Source of the DNA: Neorhizobium sp. NCHU2750
GTDB lineage: Bacteria > Pseudomonadota > Alphaproteobacteria > Rhizobiales > Rhizobiaceae
Assembly: GCF_003597675.1 (NCBI RefSeq)
Contig: NZ_CP030827.1
Span: 372,001-436,000 of the forward strand
DNA: 64,000 bases
Reading direction: 5' to 3'
The translations under genes were made by a program, and so were the position numbers. The notes beneath the pieces were generated by a model. The model saw nothing but the letters and a program-made list of their open reading frames with translations. It was not told where the DNA came from and did no database searches. Below are positions 1-7,913 of this stretch, piece after piece (position 1 is the stretch's first letter; every line of letters begins with the position of its first letter).

Positions 1-491
1 GCCGAACGCACGGGATCGATCAGGTAGAATTCCAGCTCGGTCGCCACGACCGGCGTCAGCCCGATCCTTGAAAAACCGTTGACGACATTGGCCAGCACCT
101 GCCGCGGATCGCCGTAAAAGCCGGTACCGTCGGGATCGCGCATGGCAAGCAGAACCTGCGCCGTTGGCCGGTTCAGCCAGGTAACGCGCGACAGCGTGCC
201 GGGAACGGGAAAGCACAGGCCATCCGGATCGCCGGTTCCCTGCGCCAGTCCCGCGGAATTGACGTCACGGCCCCAGACGTCGAGCGCATAGACGGAACGC
301 GGCATCGCCATGCCCTTGGACAGCACGTCGAGCGCCCGTTCGCGCGGCACCCACTTGCCGCGCGGCACGCCATTGACGTCGATCACGAAGGCTTCGAGAA
401 CCTCGATATCCGGATTGGCACCGAAGAAGGCTTGCGCATCGAAGAGCGCCTGATTGTCGAGAGAGGAATTCGGATTGGCAATATCATCCAT
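1..491 (-). CDS. Glutamine synthetase family protein (gamma-glutamylpolyamine synthetase-like), 3' part outside window
   Basis: The reading frame from the ATG at 491 runs without a stop off the left edge (163 residues seen). The N-terminus has the beta-Grasp features of the glutamine synthetase fold (VIDVNGVPRGKWVPRE near residues 37-52) and then enters the catalytic domain at TELEFYL near residue 152, which carries the first metal-binding Glu. The VNG.PRGK pattern and the N-terminal insertion resemble PuuA/GlnT-type enzymes that gamma-glutamylate amines or polyamines rather than housekeeping GlnA. The upstream gene on the same strand is a DadA-like oxidoreductase, a common partner in amine and amino acid catabolism. 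The substrate cannot be fixed from this fragment. Confidence 0.85.
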   Translation of the reverse strand, partial: MDDIANPNSSLDNQALFDAQAFFGANPDIEVLEAFVIDVNGVPRGKWVPRERALDVLSKGMAMPRSVYALDVWGRDVNSAGLAQGTGDPDGLCFPVPGTLSRVTWLNRPTAQVLLAMRDPDGTGFYGDPRQVLANVVNGFSRIGLTPVVATELEFYLIDPVRS

Positions 492-689
492 GAAACACCA
501 GAAATTCGCTTCGCCGCTGGACGCCTGCGCGCCCGCCCGTACTGTCGAAACAGCGTGCTAACGGTCGAGGAATCTGGCGTCGTAGATGAGATATCGTGCC
601 ATGATCGCAATCCCCGGTCGGTTCCGGGCATCGTCCCTTCTGGTTGTGGAACAAGCCTAACCCGGCTTTGAGGCAAAAGCCAGCTTTAG

Positions 690-951
690 GGTCAAAACTC
701 AATCAGGATAGGGGTTCTGCAAGCTGTATTTTGTTCCTGAGTAGGAGGAAAGGTGCAGGAAATGCTCATCATTTTCAAACCTTTCCGACGCCCGCAGGGA
801 CAAAATGCAGCTTGTCCGAAGGATTGGTTCTGATGGGCCGCCTGATCGCAAACAATGCTCGACAAGACCCAAAGGTCTTGCCTTGCGCTTGTTTGCTTCC
901 ATTCAATCCCATCAGAACCAACAGAACCCCTATCCTGATTGAGTTTTGACC
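690..951. repeat. 262-bp palindromic element with 30-bp perfect terminal inverted repeats (MITE-like)
   Basis: The ends at 690-719 and 922-951 are perfect 30-bp inverted repeats. Inside are two further stem-loops: a left arm (720-739 with 795-814, two mismatches; 747-754 with 779-786) and a right arm (824-837 with 908-921; 848-855 with 889-896; 863-869 with 874-880). As RNA or single-stranded DNA the whole unit folds as a three-way junction. TA dinucleotides lie just outside each end (687-688 and 953-954). It holds no credible gene and fills most of the gap between the glutamine-synthetase-like gene and the DadA-like gene; the remaining bases from 492 to 689 show nothing else I can name. Confidence 0.85.
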
Positions 952-970
952 ATAAGGCCGCGATCACCAC

Positions 971-2221
971 TTAGGCGTTGAACCGCTCCGGCCGATAGGC
1001 CGAAATGTCGATCAGCGTCCTGGCGCCTGTCATCGCCTCGGCGATCAGCTGGCCGGTCACCGCGCCGAGCGTCAGGCCGTGATGGGCGTGGCCGAAGGCG
1101 AACCACAATCCCTCGTGCCGCGGCGCCTTGCCGATGGCGGGCATCATGTCCGGCGTGCAGGGCCGCGCACCCATCCACGGTTCTGCGTCCAGCCTCTCGC
1201 CAAGCGGGAATATGGTTTTCGCCACGGCCTCGGCACGGGCAAGCTGGACTGGCGTCTTCGGCGCATCGCGCCTGGCGAACTCCGCTCCCGTCGTCAGCCT
1301 GATCCCCTGGTTCATCGGCGCAAGCAGGTAGCCGCGCTCGGCATCGAGGATCCAGCCGTTCAGCACCGCATTGCCCTTCGGCGCGTAATGCATGTGATAA
1401 CCGCGCTTCACCCCGACGAGAAAGTCATAGCCGAGTGGCTTGGTGACGACTTCCGACCACGGCCCGAGCGCCACCACCACATCCTTGGCCTCGACATCGC
1501 CGTCGGCGGTTTTCACCCGCCAGCCCGTCGCGGTCTTCGAAAGGCTGCGCGCATCGCCCTTCAGCACCTGCCCGCCAAGTTTTTCGAACAGCCGCACATA
1601 GGCCTGCGTCAGCGCCAGCGGGTCCTTGACCGACCACGGATCCTCCCAGCGCAATGCGCCTGTAAAATCCTTTGAAAGATGCGGCTCGCGGGCGGCCAGT
1701 TCGTCTGCCGACAGTGCCTCGAAGGCCACGCCATGCTCCCGCTTCAGCCTTTCTGCCTCGCGCAGTTCATGGTCACGCTTGGCATTGGTGCGAAACACCT
1801 CGCTCCAGCCATGCTTGGAAATCAGCGCCTGCGCGCCGGCCTCCTCGATCAGTTCGGCATGGGTGGAAACCGAATGCTCGATCAGGGGCGCATAGGCCCG
1901 CGCGATGGACTGGTGGCGGGCATGATTGGAATGCCACCAGTATTTCGCCAGGAAGGATGATACGGAGGGAATGGCCCGCCAGTGGAAATGCGCGTCGATG
2001 CGGTTGTTCAGCGTATAGCGCAGGATCTGGCCGAACTGCTGCGGAAAGCCATAGGGCACGATGCCTTCGCGCTGGATCAGCCCGGCATTGCCATAGGATG
2101 TCTCGCGCCCCGGTTCGCCCCGGTCGACCAGTGCCACCGCCTTGCCGCGCCGGGCAAGCTGCAGCGCCGTCGACACGCCGATAATGCCGGCCCCCAAAAC
2201 GATGACATCCGCAGCCGCCAT
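971..2221 (-). CDS. FAD-dependent D-amino acid dehydrogenase-like oxidoreductase (DadA family)
   Basis: 416 residues, the usual DadA length. The N-terminus has a Rossmann dinucleotide-binding motif (VIVLGAGIIGVSTALQLARR from about residue 6) followed by the acidic end of strand 2 (ALVDRGEPG) and TSYGNAGLIQ, typical of the DAO superfamily. The C-terminus has the second FAD motif (GLWFAFGHAHHGLTLGAVTG). The ATG at 2221 was chosen because an AAGGGA ribosome site precedes it and the fold begins there; longer in-frame starts up to 2410 add unrelated Arg-rich residues. Expected role is FAD-linked oxidative deamination of a D-amino acid or N-methyl/secondary amine, feeding electrons to the respiratory chain. 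Substrate is unknown; it may work with the amine-ligating glutamine-synthetase-like gene downstream. Confidence 0.85.
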   Translation of the reverse strand: MAAADVIVLGAGIIGVSTALQLARRGKAVALVDRGEPGRETSYGNAGLIQREGIVPYGFPQQFGQILRYTLNNRIDAHFHWRAIPSVSSFLAKYWWHSNHARHQSIARAYAPLIEHSVSTHAELIEEAGAQALISKHGWSEVFRTNAKRDHELREAERLKREHGVAFEALSADELAAREPHLSKDFTGALRWEDPWSVKDPLALTQAYVRLFEKLGGQVLKGDARSLSKTATGWRVKTADGDVEAKDVVVALGPWSEVVTKPLGYDFLVGVKRGYHMHYAPKGNAVLNGWILDAERGYLLAPMNQGIRLTTGAEFARRDAPKTPVQLARAEAVAKTIFPLGERLDAEPWMGARPCTPDMMPAIGKAPRHEGLWFAFGHAHHGLTLGAVTGQLIAEAMTGARTLIDISAYRPERFNA

Positions 2222-2312
2222 GAAATTCCCTTGCCCCGCATGAACCCCGTGAAGCGGAACATGACGTTCCGCCAGGAGCGGCGCAAATGAAAAATACTTA
2301 TATGGCGATCGC

Positions 2313-3227
2313 TCAGCCCTGCAGCGCCTCGGCCGAAATCCAGAACACCGCATCCTGCGATTCCGCCGTCTCCAGCCAGAGGAATTCCAGATGCGGATAT
2401 TCTTCCTCAAGGATCTCGCGGCCCGAGCCGATCTCGCAGATCATCCCGCCCTCCGGGTTGAGATAGGCGCCGGCCTCGGCGAGGATCCGGCGCACCAGAT
2501 CGAGCCCGTCCTCGCCCCCGTCATGCGCCATCGCTGGCTCCGCCCGGTGTTCTGCCGGAAAACCATCCATCGAGGCATGGTCGACATAGGGCGGGTTGGT
2601 GATGATCAGGTCGTAGGTCTTGCCCTTGAGCGGGCCGAACAGGTCACCGGCAAACAGCGAAACCTGCTCTTCCACGTCGTGCTCGGCGACGTTGATCTTC
2701 GCCACTTCCAGCGCATCGGCCGAAAGGTCGACGGCATCGATTGTGGCATTGGGGAAGAATTTTGCAGCCAGAACCGCAAGGCAACCGGAACCGGTGCAGA
2801 TATCGACGGCGCTTTCCACCGCAAAGGGATCCGGCAGGTAGGCCGAACCCTGTCCGCTCAGATATTCAGAAAACAGGATCTCGCCGATATGCGAACGCGG
2901 CACGATCACCCGCTCGTCGACATGGAACCTGACACCCTGGATATAGGAATGGCCGGTAATGTAGGAGGAAGGCTTGCGCGTCGTCACCCGCGTCTCGATC
3001 CGCTCCGCCAGCAACTGGCGTTCGGAGGGCAGGAGCCGTGCATCGAGAAACGGGTCGAGCGCGTCGATCGGCAGGTTGAGGCTGTCGAGCAAAAGGAAGG
3101 CCGCATCGTCGCCGGCCGTCGTCGTGCCATGGCCATAGCCCAGCTCGGCGGCATTGAAACGCGAAATCGCATAACGCCAGTAGTCGCGCAGCGTCACGAG
3201 GTCTGTCGTAATATTATCCTGGCTCAC
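2313..3227 (-). CDS. prmB: Ribosomal protein L3 N5-glutamine methyltransferase
   Basis: 304 residues, close to the usual length of PrmB. It has an N-terminal helical domain, a SAM-binding motif (DICTGSGCL, residues 142-150) and the NPPY motif at 211-214 that binds the glutamine side-chain amide in HemK/PrmB enzymes. The HGTTTAGDDAAFLLLDSL stretch near residue 34 is typical of PrmB rather than the release-factor enzyme PrmC. It methylates Gln of ribosomal protein L3 during 50S assembly. The start is the GTG at 3227, preceded by an AGAGAGA-type ribosome site; the longer frame to 3362 reads through intergenic repeat sequence. It lies 91 bases upstream of the DadA-like gene on the same strand and may be transcribed separately. 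Confidence 0.9.
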   Translation of the reverse strand: MSQDNITTDLVTLRDYWRYAISRFNAAELGYGHGTTTAGDDAAFLLLDSLNLPIDALDPFLDARLLPSERQLLAERIETRVTTRKPSSYITGHSYIQGVRFHVDERVIVPRSHIGEILFSEYLSGQGSAYLPDPFAVESAVDICTGSGCLAVLAAKFFPNATIDAVDLSADALEVAKINVAEHDVEEQVSLFAGDLFGPLKGKTYDLIITNPPYVDHASMDGFPAEHRAEPAMAHDGGEDGLDLVRRILAEAGAYLNPEGGMICEIGSGREILEEEYPHLEFLWLETAESQDAVFWISAEALQG

Positions 3228-3352
3228 GGGCGTCTCTCTTCGGTGGCGATGATTTTGAAGATGACCAGACCATATAGGACTGGACTGCGGCGGGCATAGA
3301 ATGGCAAGGGCGGATGGGTCAACAGGCAGAGCATACCAAAGTCCCGTCCCAA

Positions 3353-3472
3353 CCCTCCCCACAAGGGGGAGGGCTTAACCCGGCCGCCCGGTCGAGACTG
3401 AAATTGAGGCAACGCGTTGCCTTTGGTCTTCTCCCCCCTTGTGGGGGAGATGCCTGGCAGGGCAGAGGGGGA
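3353..3472. repeat. Pair of G/C-rich palindromic intergenic repeats
   Basis: A first module at 3353-3373 is a near-perfect palindrome of C-rich and G-rich arms around ACAA. A second at 3431-3472 has CTCCCCCCTTGTGGGGGAG followed by a TGCCTGGCAGGGCAGAGG tail. The same two modules recur in this window at 24945-25125, 35204-35325, 45020-45067 and 48818-48937, always between genes. They sit here in the divergent gap between prmB and the pseudouridine synthase gene. Confidence 0.85.
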
Positions 3473-3501
3473 CTTTCGCTGTCGCAAGTAGAGTTCGTGA
3501 G

Positions 3502-4326
3502 ATGAAGCAGAACAGCAGGCGCGCAAAACCCGCCCAGAATCGCAAGCCGGCGCCCGCCTCAAGCCGCAAACCTGCGCCGTCCTCCTCGGCGAAACGGGTC
3601 ACGCTTCCCCGTGCGCTCTCCAAGCTCGGCTTCTGTTCGCGCACGCAAGGCGAGGAACTCATCCGCGCCGGCCATGTCTCGGTCGATGGCCGCACCGTCA
3701 CCGACATAGAGGCCTGGATCGATCTCGATGCCGCAAGCATTGCCGTCGATGGCAAGGTCGTCACGGCCGAGGCGCCGGTCTATCTGATGCTCAACAAGCC
3801 GCGCGGCCTCGTCACCACACGTCACGACCCCCAGGGTCGCCCGACCGTCTTCGACTGCCTCAAGGGGCACGATCACGCCCACCTGTCGCCTGTCGGCCGG
3901 CTCGACAAGGCGAGCGAAGGTCTGCTGCTCTTCACCAACGACACGCAGTTTGCCAACGCCCTGCTCGATCCCGAGACCCACGTGCCGAAAACCTACCACG
4001 TGCAGATCGACACGCTTGTGGATGACGGGGTGCTGAAAGCCATGACCGGCGGCATCATGCAGGAGGGCGAATTGCTGAAGGCCCGCCGCGCGGCAAGGCT
4101 GCGTGAAGGTGACAGGAACGCCTGGCTGGAAATCGAGCTCGACGAAGGCAAGAACCGCCATATCCGCCGCATGCTGGAAGCGCTCGGCATCGAGACGCTC
4201 CGCCTGGTGCGCGTCGCGATCGGCAGTCTCGTCCTCGGCGATCTGGAAAAAGGCGCCGTGCGCCCGCTTACTGAGCAGGAATTGCAGGCCCTGCGCCGCC
4301 AATCCGTACCGAAGGCGTCCCGCTGA
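3502..4326 (+). CDS. RsuA/RluB/RluE/RluF-family pseudouridine synthase
   Basis: 274 residues. A basic Lys/Arg/Ala-rich tail of about 30 residues precedes an S4 RNA-binding domain (LPRALSKLGFCSRTQGEELI, about 35-80). The catalytic domain follows, with the family signature GRLDKASEGLLLFTND from residue 132; Asp135 is the nucleophile. KNRHIRRMLEALG near the end is the usual C-terminal signature. It converts a uridine in rRNA to pseudouridine; the target (16S U516 for RsuA, 23S positions for RluB/E/F) cannot be read from sequence. The ATG at 3502 follows the repeat region; a longer frame starting at 3439 would translate the repeat. A second, larger member of this family lies at 58164-60260. Confidence 0.9.
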   Translation: MKQNSRRAKPAQNRKPAPASSRKPAPSSSAKRVTLPRALSKLGFCSRTQGEELIRAGHVSVDGRTVTDIEAWIDLDAASIAVDGKVVTAEAPVYLMLNKPRGLVTTRHDPQGRPTVFDCLKGHDHAHLSPVGRLDKASEGLLLFTNDTQFANALLDPETHVPKTYHVQIDTLVDDGVLKAMTGGIMQEGELLKARRAARLREGDRNAWLEIELDEGKNRHIRRMLEALGIETLRLVRVAIGSLVLGDLEKGAVRPLTEQELQALRRQSVPKASR

Positions 4327-4555
4327 TCCCTGCCATCGATCCCGGTCATTGATCCCGGTTAGGGGCCTTCGCCACTGGTCTTTTACACGGATAACCGTCG
4401 CTGCTTCCCTGCCGGCAACCTGTGTCGTGCATGTCGATCGATATCGATGACCATCGCATCGATCACGGCCTCCCCTTCAGGCCGCGCCACACTAACTATC
4501 TCCCGGTAACCATCTCTGCGGCAGCGGAGGAGATGCGGACGGGAGGGGTAAACCC

Positions 4556-4978
4556 ATGCAAGGCGTGACCATAGAAAACGCAACGGCGGAAAGCGTCACT
4601 GGAGGATGCCTTTGCGGCAGGGTCCGTTTCATCGCATCGGGCAGGCCCTATCGCGTCGGCATCTGCCACTGTTTCGATTGCCGCAAGCATCAAGGCGCGC
4701 TCTTCCATGCCTCGGCGATCTTTCCGGCTGAGGCGGTGACCGTCGAGGGCGAGACCCGTGCCTATGCCGGCCGCCACTTCTGTCCCGCCTGCGGCTCGTC
4801 CGTCTTCGGCCGCTCGGGTGACGAGGTCGAGGTCAATCTCGGATCGCTCGACGAGGCCGACCGTTTCGAACCCACCTACGAACTCTGGACCATCCGCCGC
4901 GAAACCTGGCTGCCGCCATTTCCGCTGAGGCATCACTACGAGCGCGACCGTGAGACGATGGGCAGATCAGAGGATTAG
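4556..4978 (+). CDS. GFA (glutathione-dependent formaldehyde-activating)/CENP-V domain protein
   Basis: 140 residues with the Mss4-like zinc-binding cysteine pattern of this family: C18-x-C20 (GGCLCGRVRF), C37-x-C39-xx-C42 (ICHCFDCRK) and C76-xx-C79 (FCPACGSSVF). A strong ribosome site (GGGAGGGG) precedes the ATG at 4556. Family members bind one or two zinc ions; the founding enzyme speeds adduct formation between formaldehyde and glutathione, but most bacterial paralogues have no proven substrate. It stands alone between the pseudouridine synthase gene and a tRNA gene. Function beyond zinc binding is inference. Confidence 0.88.
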   Translation: MQGVTIENATAESVTGGCLCGRVRFIASGRPYRVGICHCFDCRKHQGALFHASAIFPAEAVTVEGETRAYAGRHFCPACGSSVFGRSGDEVEVNLGSLDEADRFEPTYELWTIRRETWLPPFPLRHHYERDRETMGRSED

Positions 4979-5014
4979 GTCGATCTGACTGAAGGTTATA
5001 TGTGAAGGGAGAAT

Positions 5015-5088
5015 TGGCTGGGGAACCTGGATTCGAACCAAGATTAACGGAGTCAGAGTCCGGCGTTCTACCGTTGAACTATTCCCCA
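5015..5088 (-). tRNA. tRNA-Gln (anticodon CTG), CCA encoded
   Basis: On the minus strand the sequence begins TGGGGAA at 5088 and ends TTCCCCAGCCA at 5015, giving a 7-bp acceptor stem. The D arm contains AGTTCAACGGTAGAAC, the anticodon loop is CT-CTG-AC between complementary CGGA and TCCG, and the T arm contains GGTTCGAATCC. CTG pairs with CAG codons, so this is the tRNA-Gln(CUG) isoacceptor. The 3' CCA is encoded. Total length is 74 nt. The U1-A72 pair with a G73 discriminator agrees with bacterial glutamine tRNAs. Confidence 0.95.
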
Positions 5089-5381
5089 GCAGGATCAGCC
5101 GTTGTCCGGCTCATCTGGTGTGCGGCGCTTATAACCAAACGATCGCGGATTGCAAATACCTTTTTCGCAAAAAAATGCAGTGATCCGAAATCGCCATTCG
5201 CGGGGGCAGTCGGGGCCGTTGTCGGGGCCGCTTGTGGCCCGGTTTTGCCCTCGGCCGCGCGCCCGGCCCAAAAAGGCATTGGCGAACAGGTCCTTCGCTG
5301 TTATCCTTGGCGCAACGAAACAATCAGACGCTGCAGCGTGCCTTCAATCGGTTGTGCGCGGCGAAATGGACAGAACGACCA

Positions 5382-7115
5382 ATGGACCCCGATAGCGGCG
5401 CCAAGCCGCCAAACGGTGGGGCGTCGGCAGCCAGGAGCGAGGTTGGAAAACCGCCTCGCCGCAGGAAGGGAAAACGCGGCGGTAAAAACCGCAATGCGTC
5501 TGCCCCCAACCATGCGTCACCGGTCCATGAGACCGGTCAGGCAGCGCGCCCCGATATCACCTCGCAGGATCAGCCTGCCCGCAAGCGCAAGCGCAGGAGA
5601 TCGCGTTCCGGCGCCCGCTCGGGCGATGTCGCATCCGCAAATCTATCCGGCTCCGGCCCGGCCAATGGAAATGCCCAGGGTCACGGCAAGGGTGAAGCGC
5701 GCGCCGCCCAGGGTGGCGGTGCATCGCATGCCGCCGGTGGCAACGCGCTCGCTCACGGCCATAACGAGCAATCGCCATCCCAGCCCTCCGGTTCGAAGGG
5801 GCGTAACCGCCGCAAGAAGAACCGCACCGGCCGCGGCCTGCAGGGACGGCCTTTGGTTCACGGACGTGACGGCCATGGCAGGGACGGGCAAGGCAGAGAT
5901 GGGCAAGGCCGCGATCCGCAATCGAAGGGCTCTGCGAAGGCAGGCTCTGCCCGTGCTGCGCTATCCGGTGTCTCGCAGCCGGCGCTGGCGCGTGCCATGC
6001 CCGGTGCCGGGCAGGAAAGGGGGACGGCCGATCTTGCCGTCCTGCCGGCCGGCGAAAGCGGCTTCACCCATCACGACGATCTTTATGCCGCACTCGATCT
6101 CGGCACCAACAATTGCCGCCTCTTGATTGCCCAGCCGACACGGCCTGGCCATTTCCGCGTTGTCGATGCCTTTTCGCGCATCGTCCGTCTGGGCGAAGGG
6201 CTTGCCGCGACGAGCCGCCTCTCCAATGAGGCGATGGACCGCGCGGTCGAGGCCTTGCGCATCTGCGCGTCGAAACTCGCCACCAAGCCGATCCGCAGGA
6301 TGCGGCTGATCGCGACGGAAGCCTGCCGCGCGGCTGAAAACGGCGAGGAATTTCTGGCCCGCGTCACCGCCGAGACGGGGCTCGATCTCGAAATCATCGA
6401 TCGCGAGACGGAAGCCCGGCTCGCCGTCTCCGGCTGCTCGTCGCTGGTCGGCCGCGAGGCGCGCTCGATCGTGCTCTTCGATATCGGCGGCGGTTCGTCG
6501 GAAATCGCCGTCATCCGCATCGGCGACAACCGCTCGTCGAGGCTCGCCAACCACATCACCCACTGGACCTCGCTTCCCGTCGGCGTCGTGACGCTTTCGG
6601 AACGCTATGGCGGCCGCGATGTCACGCCGGATATTTTCGAGGCCATGGTTTCGGAAGTCGCCGGCATGCTGTCCAAGTTCGATTGCCCACCGATCGTCCA
6701 GTCGTCGCGCCGCAATGCCGATCACGATTTCCATCTGATCGGCACGTCGGGAACCGTTACCACGCTGGCCGGCGTCCATCTGGACCTGCCGCGTTACGAT
6801 CGCCGTCGCGTCGATGGCCTGTGGCTGTCCGATGACGAGGTTTCGGCCATGCAGGCCAAGCTCCTGTCCTGGGATTTTGCCGGCCGCGCCGCCAATCCCT
6901 GCATTGGGCCGGACCGGGCCGATCTGGTGCTTGCCGGCTGTGCCATTCTGGAGGCGATCCGCCGCCGCTGGCCAAGCCCGAGAATGCGGGTGGCAGACCG
7001 CGGCCTGCGCGAAGGCCTGCTGACAGACATGATGGCCGATGACGGCGTATGGCGGCGTTCCCGCCCGCGCCGCTCCGGCGCAGTAAGCCCCGAGGAGGTT
7101 TTGAGACGCCGATGA
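5382..7115 (+). CDS. Ppx/GppA family exopolyphosphatase/pentaphosphate phosphatase with long basic N-terminal extension
   Basis: 577 residues. About the first 230 are low-complexity and basic ([22 protein letters not shown], repeated GRDGQGRD units) and probably disordered. The catalytic core begins at [16 protein letters not shown] (residue 235), with the phosphate-1 loop of the ASKHA fold; [16 protein letters not shown] is the phosphate-2 motif, and [12 protein letters not shown] the adenosine-like loop. The core hydrolyses polyphosphate or converts pppGpp to ppGpp. The start at 5382 is the first Met giving the extension seen here, with only a weak ribosome site, so the exact start is uncertain. 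The stop overlaps the start of rlmE (ATGA), so the two are translationally coupled. Confidence 0.88.
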   Translation: MDPDSGAKPPNGGASAARSEVGKPPRRRKGKRGGKNRNASAPNHASPVHETGQAARPDITSQDQPARKRKRRRSRSGARSGDVASANLSGSGPANGNAQGHGKGEARAAQGGGASHAAGGNALAHGHNEQSPSQPSGSKGRNRRKKNRTGRGLQGRPLVHGRDGHGRDGQGRDGQGRDPQSKGSAKAGSARAALSGVSQPALARAMPGAGQERGTADLAVLPAGESGFTHHDDLYAALDLGTNNCRLLIAQPTRPGHFRVVDAFSRIVRLGEGLAATSRLSNEAMDRAVEALRICASKLATKPIRRMRLIATEACRAAENGEEFLARVTAETGLDLEIIDRETEARLAVSGCSSLVGREARSIVLFDIGGGSSEIAVIRIGDNRSSRLANHITHWTSLPVGVVTLSERYGGRDVTPDIFEAMVSEVAGMLSKFDCPPIVQSSRRNADHDFHLIGTSGTVTTLAGVHLDLPRYDRRRVDGLWLSDDEVSAMQAKLLSWDFAGRAANPCIGPDRADLVLAGCAILEAIRRRWPSPRMRVADRGLREGLLTDMMADDGVWRRSRPRRSGAVSPEEVLRRR

Positions 7116-7846
7116 CGAAACCACCAGTCGGTATCAACCGGACGGGCCGCAAGCTCGGCCAGAAGGTCAAGAAGGGCAAGCTGAAGGCGTCTTCGCGCCG
7201 CTGGCTCGAGCGCCATATCAACGACCCCTATGTGCAGCGGGCAAAGCTCGAGGGCTATCGCGCCCGCGCGGCCTTCAAGCTGCTCGAGATCGACGAGAAG
7301 CACCAGATATTGAAGGGTGCCCGGCGCATCATCGATCTGGGGGCCGCCCCCGGCAGCTGGTCGCAGATCGCCGCCAAGGTGACCAATTCGACCGATGAGG
7401 ATCCGCGCGTCGCCGCGATCGATTTCCTCGAGATCGATCCCTTGCCGGGTGTCAAAATCCTGCAGCTCGATTTTCTCGATGACGATGCCCCGCGCCAGCT
7501 GATGGAAGCGATCGGCGGCGTGCCCAATCTCGTCGTTTCCGACATGGCGGCGCCGACCACCGGCCATCACCGCACCGACCACCTGCGCACCATGCATCTC
7601 TGCGAGGTCGCGGCGCATTTCGCCATCGATGTTCTGGCAGAAGGTGGCCATTTCCTGGCCAAAACCTTCCAGGGCGGCACCGAGCGGGAATTGCTGGATC
7701 TGTTGAAGAAGAATTTCAAGCAGGTCATCCATGTGAAGCCTGCCTCGTCGCGATCGGAATCGGTCGAGATGTTCCTGCTCGCCAAGCACTTCAAGGGCCG
7801 CCGGCAGGATGAAGCCGATGGCGCCGAAGAGGGTGACGAAGCCTGA
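7112..7846 (+). CDS. rlmE: 23S rRNA 2'-O-ribose U2552 methyltransferase
   Basis: 244 residues of the FtsJ/RrmJ family. Residues 29-60 ([30 protein letters not shown], quoted in parts) carry the RNA-binding start of the fold with the catalytic Lys; the SAM loop is [11 protein letters not shown] at 73-83; VVSDMAAP holds the catalytic Asp and FLAKTFQG the second catalytic Lys. An acidic tail ends the protein. The enzyme methylates U2552 in the A-loop of 23S rRNA late in 50S assembly. Its start codon overlaps the stop of the Ppx/GppA gene by ATGA, so both are expressed from one message. Confidence 0.94.
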   Translation: MTKPPVGINRTGRKLGQKVKKGKLKASSRRWLERHINDPYVQRAKLEGYRARAAFKLLEIDEKHQILKGARRIIDLGAAPGSWSQIAAKVTNSTDEDPRVAAIDFLEIDPLPGVKILQLDFLDDDAPRQLMEAIGGVPNLVVSDMAAPTTGHHRTDHLRTMHLCEVAAHFAIDVLAEGGHFLAKTFQGGTERELLDLLKKNFKQVIHVKPASSRSESVEMFLLAKHFKGRRQDEADGAEEGDEA

Positions 7847-7869
7847 TCCTGTCTGGGATGGATGCTGCG

Positions 7870-7890
7870 GCCGGCGGATCGCCCGCCGGC
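7870..7890. terminator. Bidirectional hairpin between convergent rlmE and MFS genes
   Basis: An 8-bp GC-rich stem (GCCGGCGG at 7870-7877 with CCGCCGGC at 7883-7890) around a 5-nt loop lies between the two converging genes. It is followed on the plus strand by GCATTT rather than a clean T run, so it is a plausible but weak intrinsic terminator. Confidence 0.55.
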
Positions 7891-7913
7891 GCATTTGAGG
7901 TGTGCTCACACCA

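Noticed and set aside
2222..2410. N-terminal extension of the DadA-like protein from 2410
   Set aside because: The extra 63 residues are Arg-rich and overlap the 3' end of prmB; the FAD-binding fold begins at the Met at 2221 with a good ribosome site.
3228..3362. N-terminal extension of PrmB from 3362
   Set aside because: Would translate intergenic repeat; the GTG at 3227 aligns with the family start.
5002..6126. 374-codon plus-strand frame overlapping tRNA-Gln and the start of the Ppx/GppA gene
   Set aside because: It passes through a tRNA gene in antisense and through the basic extension in the wrong frame.
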